This document shows, in pieces, positions 22,131 through 29,802 of a stretch of DNA of 38,337 nt. Source of the stretch: Candidatus Planktophila lacus (lineage in GTDB: Bacteria; Pseudomonadota; Gammaproteobacteria; Steroidobacterales; Steroidobacteraceae); NCBI GenBank assembly GCA_943331345.2, contig CALQLF020000023.1:1-38337 (forward strand), written 5' to 3'. Position numbers and translations under genes: made by a program. The notes below the pieces were generated by a model that saw only the letters and a list, made by a program, of their open reading frames with translations, searched no databases and had not been told where the DNA came from. The number at the start of each line of letters is the position of its first letter. The first letter of the stretch is position 1.

Positions 22131-23066
22131 ATGTGGCATTTCCTAATCACTGACCTCGCTGCGCCGGCTCGGGCGACTGCCGAAGAGTTCTTGCCTCGGC
22201 TGCCGCGGTTGGAGGCCCTGCTGGCCCGCGGGCAGGTAACCGCCCAGGCGCCCAGCTGGCGGCACCATCTGCTGTCCTTGGCCGGGCAGCCATGGCCGGT
22301 CGAGCGCGAAGTGCCGGTGGGGGCGCATCTGGCAGCGGCCGCAGGTTTGTCGGCGGCTGCGGGGTGGGCCGTTGCCACCCCCGTACGCTGCGTGGCGGGT
22401 CTCGACCACGTCCAACTGCATGAACTCGGTGCGCCGCTGTCGGCGGCACTGGTGGCAGATTTCAATGCGGCGCTGGGCGGCCCTTCCGGGCAATTGCACC
22501 TCACCGTCCACGCCAATCTCTGGTCGTTCCCGCAGCCCTTGGCCGTGACGACCCACGACCCGGCGCCTTTGGTCGGGCACGACGTCGGCCCGTGCCTGCC
22601 TGCCGGGCCCGATGCTGCAGCGCTACGGCGCTGGATGACCGAAGCCCAGATGTGGCTCCACGGCGCCGGGGAACCCGGGCGGGTGAACTCGCTGTGGCCA
22701 TGGGGCGTGGGCGGCGCTGCCGATGCGGCAAGCCCGCCGACCTTGCCGTGGGCGGTGGAAGGGGCTGACGCTTGGGTGGCGGCCCTGCCTTGTACGTCGG
22801 CGGCAGCCAACGCGGCAGCTGAAAGGCCCGAGCCGATCGTGACTCACGAGTCCACGCGCGTGACCTTGTGGCGCCTCGCCGACCACGCGAGTGCGGCGGG
22901 CGCTTTCGCTGCCGCTGACGTTGCGTGGAGCGAAGCGCTGCAGGCGGCGCTAAGCGAGCGCGGCGCGCTAACGGTATGGCTGGCGGGTCGTTGTCATGAA
23001 CTACGCGCCGCAGACCGTTGGCGCTTCTGGCGAAGGTGGCATACTCCGCGCCCCTGGTGGCAATAA
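22131..23066 (+). CDS. RpfE-type protein (phosphoglycerate mutase-related)
   Basis: 311 residues, no signal peptide or membrane segment. The best match from memory is the RpfE type of Xanthomonas, a family also annotated as cofactor-independent phosphoglycerate mutase-like. Supporting features are VNSLWPWGVGG (family NSLWxWG), HLTVHANLWSF, the C-terminal LWRLADHA and the ending WRFWRRWHTPRPWW. It sits directly before recJ, with 9 bases between, as rpfE does near recJ in Xanthomonas. In that organism rpf genes regulate extracellular enzymes, but rpfE itself has a weak phenotype and no proven enzyme activity. None of the DSF genes (rpfB, rpfF, rpfC, rpfG) is in this window. The identification is moderate. 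Confidence 0.6.
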   Translation: MWHFLITDLAAPARATAEEFLPRLPRLEALLARGQVTAQAPSWRHHLLSLAGQPWPVEREVPVGAHLAAAAGLSAAAGWAVATPVRCVAGLDHVQLHELGAPLSAALVADFNAALGGPSGQLHLTVHANLWSFPQPLAVTTHDPAPLVGHDVGPCLPAGPDAAALRRWMTEAQMWLHGAGEPGRVNSLWPWGVGGAADAASPPTLPWAVEGADAWVAALPCTSAAANAAAERPEPIVTHESTRVTLWRLADHASAAGAFAAADVAWSEALQAALSERGALTVWLAGRCHELRAADRWRFWRRWHTPRPWWQ

Positions 23067-23075
23067 GGTGAAGGC

Positions 23076-24893
23076 ATGAAATCGCTCGCGCAGGTGCTCG
23101 TTGGCCTGCAAGCACCGGGGACCACCCTCGCTCCTGAAGCTGCCGCGGTGCCGCTGGAGCCCGCTGTTGCAGCGCGCCCGCCGGGGAGTCGGCGCATTGA
23201 GCGCCGCGAGCAGCCCACCGTGACTCTCGACGGCCTGCCGCCGCTATTGCAGCGGCTGTACACCGCCCGTGGCGTGCAGCACGCGAACGAACTGGCCTTG
23301 GGGCTGGATGGGCTGCTGCCCATCACTTCGCTCGAGGGCGTGGAAGCGGCGGCTGAACTGCTGGCCAAGCACCACGCCGCGGGCAGCCGCGTGTTGGTGG
23401 TAGGCGACTTCGACGCGGACGGCGCCACTTCCTCGGCGCTCATGGTGCGTTGCTTGCGCGCGTTCGGCTTCAACGATCCGGGCTTTTTGGTGGGCGACCG
23501 TATCAAGCACGGCTACGGACTAACGCCTACCGTGGTCGAGCTAGCGGCCGAGCGCCAACCGCAGTTGCTCATCACCGTGGACAACGGTGTGTCGAGCATC
23601 GAGGGTGTGGCGCGGGCGCGCGAGCTCGGCATGGACGTGCTGGTCACGGACCATCACTTGCCCGGCAATACCTTGCCCGATGCGAACGTGATGGTGAACC
23701 CGAACCTGCATGGCGCGAGTTTTGGGAGCCGTGCGCTGGCGGGCGTCGGCGTGGCGTTCTATGTGATGTTGGCTACGGCGCGCCGCCTTGGCGTGCCGAC
23801 GAAGCCTGTCGTGGACTGTCTCGACTTGGTGGCCCTTGGCACCGTGGCGGATGTGGTGCCACTCGACCGCAACAATCGCATCTTGGTGCAACAGGGTCTG
23901 GCGCGCATTCGCGCGGGCCGCTGCGTGCCGGGCATCCGCGCCTTGCTGGAAGTGGCCGGCAAATCGTTGGAGCGCATTTGCGCCAGCGATCTTGGGTTTC
24001 AGGTGGGCCCGCGCATCAATGCCGCGGGTCGCATGGATGACATGACCATTGGCGTCAATTGTCTGCTGTCAGTGGATGCCGTCGAGGCGCGGACGCTGGC
24101 CACACAGCTCGACACCTTCAACAAGGAACGTCGCGAAGTGGAGGCGGACATGCAGGAGCAAGCCCTCGATATTGTGAAAGCCTTGCATGCTAGCGCTGCG
24201 CGCGGCTTGCCCGCTGGCCTGTGCCTGCACGACCCAGACTGGCACCCCGGTGTAGTCGGGCTCGTCGCTTCTCGCGTCAAGGATCGCGTGCATCGTCCGG
24301 TCATCGCTTTTGCCACGGACGCTGACGGGTGCTGGCGTGGCTCGGCCCGGTCGGTACCGGGCGTGCATATTCGCGATTTGCTGGACGAAGTGAACACTCG
24401 CCATCCGGGCGTCATTGAACGCTTCGGCGGCCACGCCATGGCGGCTGGCCTCACGCTGGAAAGCGGCGCCGAAGAAACGTTTGCGCGCGCTTTCGCCACG
24501 GTGTGTGCCAAGTACCTGCCGCCGGCCCATTTGCGTGGCGTGCTCGTCACCGATGGCCCGTTGGACGTCCGCGAACTGTCCCTCGATACCGCCAAACTCC
24601 TGCGCGACGCGGGGCCGTGGGGTTCCGCATTCCCTGAGCCCACCTTCGACGGCGAGTTCGACGTGGTGGAAACGAAGGTGCTGGGTGGCAAACACTTGAA
24701 GCTGTTCGTGCGTGCGCACCCGAAGGCCAAGCCCATGGAGGCCATGGCTTTCGGGTACTTGGCCGAGGAAGGCCGGCAAACGCCGGGTGAAGGGCAGCGG
24801 CTGCGGTTGGTGTACCGCTTGGACGTGAACCACTACCTCGGCTCCGAACGGGCGCAGTTGCTGGTAGAGCATCTGGAGCCCGTGCTGGGATAG
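23076..24893 (+). CDS. recJ: Single-stranded-DNA-specific exonuclease RecJ
   Basis: 5'-3' ssDNA exonuclease of recombination and mismatch repair. It has 605 residues (E. coli: 577). DHH-family motifs in order: LVVGDFDADGATSSAL (about 108-121), DRIKHGYGLT, LLITVDNGVSSIEG, VLVTDHHLPGNTLPDANVMV, LDLVALGTVADVVPL, then QVGPRINAAGRMDDM, DPDWHPGVVGLVASRVK, and the DHHA1 glycine cluster ERFGGHAMAAGLTL, followed by a C-terminal OB-like domain. The first 50 residues are Ala/Pro-rich with little homology, so a later start cannot be excluded. It is probably co-transcribed with the rpfE-like gene. Confidence 0.96.
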   Translation: MKSLAQVLVGLQAPGTTLAPEAAAVPLEPAVAARPPGSRRIERREQPTVTLDGLPPLLQRLYTARGVQHANELALGLDGLLPITSLEGVEAAAELLAKHHAAGSRVLVVGDFDADGATSSALMVRCLRAFGFNDPGFLVGDRIKHGYGLTPTVVELAAERQPQLLITVDNGVSSIEGVARARELGMDVLVTDHHLPGNTLPDANVMVNPNLHGASFGSRALAGVGVAFYVMLATARRLGVPTKPVVDCLDLVALGTVADVVPLDRNNRILVQQGLARIRAGRCVPGIRALLEVAGKSLERICASDLGFQVGPRINAAGRMDDMTIGVNCLLSVDAVEARTLATQLDTFNKERREVEADMQEQALDIVKALHASAARGLPAGLCLHDPDWHPGVVGLVASRVKDRVHRPVIAFATDADGCWRGSARSVPGVHIRDLLDEVNTRHPGVIERFGGHAMAAGLTLESGAEETFARAFATVCAKYLPPAHLRGVLVTDGPLDVRELSLDTAKLLRDAGPWGSAFPEPTFDGEFDVVETKVLGGKHLKLFVRAHPKAKPMEAMAFGYLAEEGRQTPGEGQRLRLVYRLDVNHYLGSERAQLLVEHLEPVLG

Positions 24894-24961
24894 CTCGATG
24901 GACCCCTGCTGGGCCACCACTGGCACAGGGTGCCGGGGTAGGGCAGTCGGCCTGCGTACCC

Positions 24962-24970
24962 TGCTAGAAT
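24962..24970 (+). promoter_or_regulatory. Extended -10 promoter candidate for prfB (leaderless)
   Basis: TGCTAGAAT is an extended -10 element (TGn plus TAGAAT). The prfB ATG at 24977 follows after 6 bases, where transcription should begin. There is no Shine-Dalgarno sequence before the ATG and no convincing -35. Confidence 0.5.
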
Positions 24971-24976
24971 ACGCAG

Positions 24977-26072
24977 ATGGAAATCAACCCGATCCGCCGC
25001 CAACTGGAAGACCTCCGCGAGCGCCTCACGGCGCTGCGGGGGTATCTTTGACTACGACCGCAAGCATGAGCGCCTCGTCGAGGTAAGCCGCGAGCTCGAA
25101 GACCCCAAGGTCTGGGAAACGCCCGAGCGTGCCCAAGAACTGGGCCGCGAACGCGCCAAGCTCGAAGTGGTCTGCGGAAAAATCGACTCCGCTTCTGCCG
25201 CTACCGAAGGCGCACTCGAACTGCTCGAGATGGCTGAAGGCGAGGGCGACATGGAGGCCGTGGCCGAAGTGGCCAAGGACGCTGACCGCGTCGAGTCCGT
25301 CATCAAGACGCTCGAATTCCAGCGCATGTTCCCGGGCGAGATGGACCCGAACAGCGCTTACATGGACATTCAAGCCGGCGCGGGCGGCACCGAGGCCCAA
25401 GACTGGGCCAACATGCTCATGCGCATGTACTTGAAGTGGGCGGACCAACGCGGCTTCAAGACGGAAGTGATGGACCAGTCGGACGGTGAAGTGGCCGGCA
25501 TCAAAGGCGCCACCATCCATTTCGAGGGCGATTACGCCTACGGTTGGCTGCGGACGGAAATTGGCGTGCACCGCTTGGTGCGCAAGAGCCCGTTCGACAG
25601 CGGTGGCCGTCGGCATACCAGCTTTGCCTCGGTGTTTATCTCGCCGGAAATCGACGACAACATCAGCATCGACATCAACCCCGCGGACCTTGAGACGGAC
25701 ACGTTCCGCTCGAGCGGCGCTGGTGGTCAGCACGTGAACAAGACGGAATCTGCGGTGCGTATCCGGCACGTGCCGAGCGGCATCGTGGTGGCGTGCCAAG
25801 GCGAACGCAGTCAGCACAAGAACCGCGCCACCGCCATGAAGATGCTCAAAGCCAAGCTCTACGAGCTCGAAGTGAACAAACGCAACGCGGCCGCGCAGGT
25901 GCTCGAGGACAGCAAGACCGACGTGGGTTGGGGACACCAGATCCGCAGCTACGTGCTGGACCAGTCCCGCATTAAAGATCTGCGCACCGGCGTCGAAATC
26001 GGCAACACCACTGCCGTGCTCGACGGCATGCTCGACCCGTTCATGGAAGCCAGCCTGAAGCAGGGTCTGTAA
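24977..26072 (+). CDS. prfB: Peptide chain release factor 2, with programmed +1 frameshift
   Basis: Recognises UGA and UAA stops and releases the peptide. The first frame runs from the ATG at 24977 for 24 codons to an in-frame TGA at 25049-25051. The second frame resumes at GAC (25050) and runs to TAA at 26072, for 364 residues in total (E. coli: 365). The stop-codon-reading tripeptide SPF is in [12 protein letters not shown], and the catalytic GGQ in [16 protein letters not shown]. The two-frame structure is normal RF2 autoregulation, not a sequencing error: low RF2 slows termination at the TGA and lets the ribosome slip. lysS follows, as in many bacteria. Confidence 0.97.
25037..25052 (+). 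promoter_or_regulatory. RF2 +1 frameshift signal
   Basis: CGGGGGTATCTTTGAC contains the slippery CTT followed by TGA and C. The internal G-rich Shine-Dalgarno-like stretch lies 3 bases before CTT, matching the E. coli prfB site except for its first base. Confidence 0.95.
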
Positions 26073-26073
26073 T

Positions 26074-26145
26074 CCAAGCTTTCGGCCAAGCTTTCGGCCA
26101 GAACTTTAGCCAGACCTGTAGCCAGACCTGTAGCCACACAGGCAG
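26074..26145. repeat. 12-base periodic tandem array between prfB and lysS
   Basis: Six consecutive 12-base units each begin CCA: CCAAGCTTTCGG twice (26074, 26086), CCAGAACTTTAG (26098), CCAGACCTGTAG twice (26110, 26122) and the diverged CCACACAGGCAG (26134). The array starts one base after the prfB stop and fills most of the gap before lysS. It looks like a minisatellite formed by slippage. Confidence 0.85.
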
Positions 26146-26163
26146 CCTTCCCGAGGAATAACG

Positions 26164-27666
26164 ATGACTGAAGCCATTCCCGCCGCGCCCCAAGACGAGA
26201 ACCATCTCATCGCCGAGCGCCGCGCCAAGCTCCAGCGCCTGCGCGAGCAGGGCAACGCCTTCCCCAACGACTTCCGCCGCGATTCGCTGGCCGCGGACTT
26301 GACGCTGGCCTACGAGGGTAAGGATGCCGAGTGGTTGGAAGCCAACCCGACCACGGTACGTGTGGGTGGGCGCATGCTCGCCAAGCGGCTCATGGGCAAG
26401 GCCAGCTTCACGAAAATTCAGGACCGCACCGGCGAGCTGCAGCTCTATGTGACGAAGGACGCGCTGGGCGAGATCTACGAAGCCTTCAAGGGCTGGGATG
26501 TGGGCGACATCGTCGGCTGCGAAGGCACGCTCATGCGTACCCGCACTGGCGAGCTTTCCGTGAAGGCCGCCAGCATTCGCCTGCTGACGAAGAGCCTGCG
26601 CCCGCTGCCCGACAAGTGGCACGGCCTGACGGATACGGACACCAAGTACCGTCAGCGTTATGTGGATCTCATCGTTAGTCCGGAAAGCCGCAAGATTTTC
26701 CAGGCGCGTACCCGCACCGTTCGGCACATCCGCGATTTCCTCGATGCGCAGGACTTCATGGAAGTGGAAACGCCCATGATGCAGCCCATCCCCGGCGGTG
26801 CCGCGGCGCGGCCGTTCGTCACGCACCACAATGCGCTCGACATGCCCATGTACCTGCGCATTGCGCCGGAGCTTTATTTAAAGCGCCTCACGGTGGGCGG
26901 CTTCGAGCGTGTCTACGAGATTAACCGCAACTTCCGCAACGAGGGTATGAGCACACGCCACAACCCCGAGTTCACCATGCTCGAGCTTTATCAGGCCTAC
27001 GCGGATTACCACGACCTGATGGACCTCGTGGAAAACCTTTTGCACGGCCTGGCAGACAACATTGCTGGTACGCGCGAATTGGTTTACCAAGGCACGCCCA
27101 TTAGTGTGGCTGGCAAGTTCCGCCGCGTGAGCGTGGCAGACAGCATTCTCGAGATGAACCCCGGTCTCGACGCCACGCGTTTGCGGGACCTCGACTACCT
27201 GCGCGGTGTCTGTGCCGACATGGGCATTGTTCCAGAGGCGCACGATGGCGCGGGCAAGCTGCAGATTGAAATCTTCGACAAGACGGTGGAGCACACGCTG
27301 GTGCAGCCCACTTTCGTCTACGCGTACCCCACCGAAGTGTCGCCGCTGTCGCGTTGCAACGACGCCGACCCGTTCCTCACGGACCGGTTCGAGTTCTTTG
27401 TGGGCGGACGCGAACTGGCGAATGGCTTCTCGGAGCTGAACGACGCCGAAGACCAAGCGGCGCGTTTTGAGGCCCAAGTGGCCCGCAAGGGTGCTGGCGA
27501 TGAAGAAGCCATGTTCTTCGATGCGGACTACATTCGTGCGCTGGAATATGGCTTGCCGCCGACAGCCGGCCTTGGCATCGGCATCGACCGCTTGGTCATG
27601 TTGCTGACGGACGCGCCGAGTATCCGCGACGTGTTGCTGTTCCCGCACCTGCGTCCAGAAACCTGA
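26164..27666 (+). CDS. lysS: Lysine--tRNA ligase (class II)
   Basis: Charges tRNA-Lys. It has 500 residues (E. coli LysS: 505). An N-terminal OB-fold anticodon-binding domain ([32 protein letters not shown]-type sequence, about 60-150) is followed by the class II catalytic core. This includes [21 protein letters not shown] (motif 1 region), [20 protein letters not shown] (motif 2), [15 protein letters not shown] and [15 protein letters not shown] (motif 3). The ATG at 26164 has GAGG about 9 bases upstream. It lies in the conserved prfB-lysS pair. Confidence 0.97.
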   Translation: MTEAIPAAPQDENHLIAERRAKLQRLREQGNAFPNDFRRDSLAADLTLAYEGKDAEWLEANPTTVRVGGRMLAKRLMGKASFTKIQDRTGELQLYVTKDALGEIYEAFKGWDVGDIVGCEGTLMRTRTGELSVKAASIRLLTKSLRPLPDKWHGLTDTDTKYRQRYVDLIVSPESRKIFQARTRTVRHIRDFLDAQDFMEVETPMMQPIPGGAAARPFVTHHNALDMPMYLRIAPELYLKRLTVGGFERVYEINRNFRNEGMSTRHNPEFTMLELYQAYADYHDLMDLVENLLHGLADNIAGTRELVYQGTPISVAGKFRRVSVADSILEMNPGLDATRLRDLDYLRGVCADMGIVPEAHDGAGKLQIEIFDKTVEHTLVQPTFVYAYPTEVSPLSRCNDADPFLTDRFEFFVGGRELANGFSELNDAEDQAARFEAQVARKGAGDEEAMFFDADYIRALEYGLPPTAGLGIGIDRLVMLLTDAPSIRDVLLFPHLRPET

Positions 27667-27688
27667 AGTCAGGGCGGGCAGGTAGCGA

Positions 27689-28531
27689 ATGGACACCAAG
27701 CCCGCCATTGCCCGCGCCGCGCCTATTGGAGTGTTCGATTCCGGCGTGGGCGGCCTAACCGTGCTGCGCGCGCTGGCGGAACAATTGCCCGCCGAGCGCT
27801 TCCTTTACCTTGGTGACACCGCGCGTTTGCCTTACGGCACCAAGACCGCGGACACGGTCATCCGCTATTCCGTGCAATGCGCCGGGCGTTTGGTAGAGCG
27901 CGGCGTGAAGGCTCTGGTTGTTGCCTGCAACACTGCGAGCAGCGTGGCTTTGCCTGCCTTGGCGGCGGCGTACCCCGGTATTCCAGTGCTGGGTGTGGTG
28001 GAGCCAGGCGCGGAGGCGGCCGTCGCCGCCACCCGTAACGGCCACGTGGCGGTTATTGCTACCGAAGGTACTGTACGCGGTGGGGCGTATTTGCGGGCGT
28101 TGCAGACGCGCCGGCCGGGGCTACGCGTGACGCAAGTTCCGTGCGCACTATTCGTTTCGTTGGCTGAAGAGGGCTGGACGGACGGCGCCGTGGCGGAAGC
28201 GGTAGCGCATCGCTACCTCGATACGGTCTTCACGGGCCCCGATGCGCCCGATACCTTGCTGCTGGGTTGCACGCACTTTCCCGTGTTGAAGGCGATGCTT
28301 GGTCGGGTCGTGGGTTCAGGTGTGACGCTGGTCGACAGCGCCGCTACCACTGCGGCAGCCATGGAGGTTTTGTTGGCCGGCATGGAGGCGCGGGAGCAAG
28401 CTCCCTCCTACAGCGACGTCTCGCGCTTCCACTTTCTGGCTACCGACGGCCTGGAGCGCTTTGCGCGGGTGGGCGCCACCTTCATGGGCACACCGATCGC
28501 CACGGACGAATTGGAACTCGTAGACCTCTAG
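27689..28531 (+). CDS. murI: Glutamate racemase
   Basis: Makes D-glutamate for peptidoglycan without a cofactor. It has 280 residues. IGVFDSGVGGLTVLRAL is at the N terminus. The two catalytic cysteines are in VVACNTASSVALPAL (Cys80) and LLLGCTHFPVLKAML (Cys194); YLGDTARLPYG is also typical. A G-rich region and CAGGTAG precede the ATG. Near the C terminus, REAREQAPSYSD-type residues (GMEAREQAPSYSD) are encoded by a REP-like palindrome at 28392-28412, in a loop that varies between homologues. The catalytic residues are unaffected. Confidence 0.95.
   Translation: MDTKPAIARAAPIGVFDSGVGGLTVLRALAEQLPAERFLYLGDTARLPYGTKTADTVIRYSVQCAGRLVERGVKALVVACNTASSVALPALAAAYPGIPVLGVVEPGAEAAVAATRNGHVAVIATEGTVRGGAYLRALQTRRPGLRVTQVPCALFVSLAEEGWTDGAVAEAVAHRYLDTVFTGPDAPDTLLLGCTHFPVLKAMLGRVVGSGVTLVDSAATTAAAMEVLLAGMEAREQAPSYSDVSRFHFLATDGLERFARVGATFMGTPIATDELELVDL
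28392..28412 (+). repeat. REP-like palindrome inside murI
   Basis: GGGAGC-AA-GCTCCC (28392-28405 region) followed by TCCTACA repeats the core and tail of the REP element found in tilS and after murI, in the same orientation as the copy after murI. It is translated as part of MurI. Confidence 0.7.
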
Positions 28532-28533
28532 GG

Positions 28534-28558
28534 AGTCGCGAGCAAGCTCGCTCCCACA
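28534..28558 (+). repeat. REP element downstream of murI
   Basis: A 25-base copy, identical to 9513-9537 in tilS, starts 3 bases after the murI stop. It has stem GCGAGC/GCTCGC and tail TCCCACA. It lies between convergent genes, the usual location for REP elements, and could stabilise or terminate the murI transcript. Confidence 0.85.
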
Positions 28559-28590
28559 GGTGCCGCGGCACATGCAGGTGCTTCTTCGGG

Positions 28591-29652
28591 TTAGCGCGCC
28601 TCGCGCAAACGCTTCAAGGCAGGTGCCTCGGCGTCTTCAATGCCCGGCGGAACGTTTTCGTACCAGTGGATATTCACGAAGCCCTTCGGGAAGGTGCGGT
28701 ACAGCTGCGCCTTCAGCTTCGGGTCCACCAATTTCAACGTGCCGCGGGCGGCACTGAAATTGCCGGCCGACTTGGTGATGCGCGCGGCAATTTCCGGGCG
28801 CGAAGCGAAGTTGATCCACGCGTAGGCAGCCGCGTCGTTGCCGCCCTTCGCCGGAATGGTGGTGGCCACAATCCAACCGAGCATGCCGGATTTCGGCGTT
28901 ACGTAGCGCACCGGCGCGGCCTCGCGGTTCAATGCCCAGGACGGCGAGTCCCAGAACATGGCGGCGGTAATCTGCCCGGAACGGAAGGCGTCCTGCAGTT
29001 CCTTCTCGCCACTGAAGATTTTGCCCGCATTGCGCTGGCAGGGAATGAGCTTGTCCACGACGCGGTTCGCCATGGCGGCGTAGGCCTTCGGATCGCGGTA
29101 GAGCGCGAAGGGGTCTTCGCCGTAGGCGAAGGCGAAAGCAATGAGCACCGGACGCACCGCGCGCATTGCCGTCTTGCCGCGCAGGTCTTCCCGACAAAGG
29201 TCGGTGTAGTCGTTAACGTTCTTGGCCCGCCGCGTATTCACGGTCAGGCCTTCCGTGCCCCACAAGTAGGGAACGCCGTACACCTGGCCATTCACGGTGG
29301 TGTTCTTCTGGGTGGCTGCCATCATTTCCGGCAGGAAGCGGTCCACCTGAATGCGGCTAAGGTCCAGCGGCTTGTAGATACGGTACTGCTGCTGCGCACC
29401 CGCGACGCGGTCGTGGGAGGGGTGCACGAGGTCGTAGCCGGCACCACCGCTGCTACGCAGACGCGCAATGATGTCTTCGTTGTTGGTCAGCGTGACGACA
29501 ATCTCCACGCCGGTTTCCTTGCGGAAATCTTCAGCCACATCCGCAGGGATGTAGTCCGACCAGGTGAGTACCCGCAGTTTGCCGGGGTCCGCCGCGGCGA
29601 CCAAGGGGACGCCGAGCGCGAGGAGAAGCAGGCCGAAGCGGAGAGTTTTCAT
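28591..29652 (-). CDS. Periplasmic polyamine-type substrate-binding protein (PotD/PotF-like)
   Basis: 353 residues. A signal peptide (KTLRFGLLLLALGVPLVAAA, cleavage before about residue 22) is followed by KLRVLTWSDYIPADVAEDF, the PotD/PotF opening. NNEDIIARLRSSGGAGYDLVHPSHD, VYGVPYLWGTEGLTVNT, YGEDPFALYRDP, DAFRSGQITAAMFWDS and AYAWINFASRPEIAARI match the family-1 solute-binding proteins for putrescine or spermidine. The ATG at 29652 gives a proper signal peptide; the frame is open 138 codons upstream but without homology. No potABC-type ATPase or permease is adjacent, so it is either an orphan binding protein or serves a transporter encoded elsewhere. The ligand is inferred. Confidence 0.85.
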   Translation of the reverse strand: MKTLRFGLLLLALGVPLVAAADPGKLRVLTWSDYIPADVAEDFRKETGVEIVVTLTNNEDIIARLRSSGGAGYDLVHPSHDRVAGAQQQYRIYKPLDLSRIQVDRFLPEMMAATQKNTTVNGQVYGVPYLWGTEGLTVNTRRAKNVNDYTDLCREDLRGKTAMRAVRPVLIAFAFAYGEDPFALYRDPKAYAAMANRVVDKLIPCQRNAGKIFSGEKELQDAFRSGQITAAMFWDSPSWALNREAAPVRYVTPKSGMLGWIVATTIPAKGGNDAAAYAWINFASRPEIAARITKSAGNFSAARGTLKLVDPKLKAQLYRTFPKGFVNIHWYENVPPGIEDAEAPALKRLREAR

Positions 29653-29660
29653 GGCAGCGG

Positions 29661-29709
29661 AGGTTAACCCGTCGTCGTTCAGGTTGTCACCTTTAGTAAT
29701 GTTGTCACC
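29661..29709 (-). promoter_or_regulatory. Promoter candidate and direct repeats upstream of the PotF-like gene
   Basis: On the minus strand, GTGACA (29690-29685) and TAACCT (29666-29661) are 18 bases apart, 8 bases ahead of the ATG. The -35 lies inside GGTGACAAC, which is repeated exactly 18 bases upstream (plus-strand GTTGTCACC at 29683-29691 and 29701-29709). The repeats could bind a regulator. The region also lies 94 bases ahead of the cheA start. Confidence 0.4.
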
Positions 29710-29802
29710 ACTGTCGCCCTGCAAAAAGGCTAACATCGACGCAGCCCGGCTCGGGGATTCTCCGCCGGCGACTTCAGGCAAACACGCACGGGTACCCGGG
29801 AA

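Noticed and set aside
25049-25051. Apparent premature stop or frameshift in prfB
   Set aside because: It is the conserved RF2 programmed frameshift, not a broken gene or a sequencing error.
26074-26145. CRISPR-like array between prfB and lysS
   Set aside because: Units are 12 bases with no spacers, and no cas genes are near; it is a simple tandem repeat.
28267-29667. 466-codon plus-strand frame spanning the murI end and the PotF-like gene
   Set aside because: It overlaps murI in another frame and is antisense to a gene with a signal peptide and clear family motifs.
29697-29723. Sigma-28 (FliA) promoter for cheA
   Set aside because: TAAT and GCC are spaced 15 bases apart, but the rest of GCCGATAA does not match.
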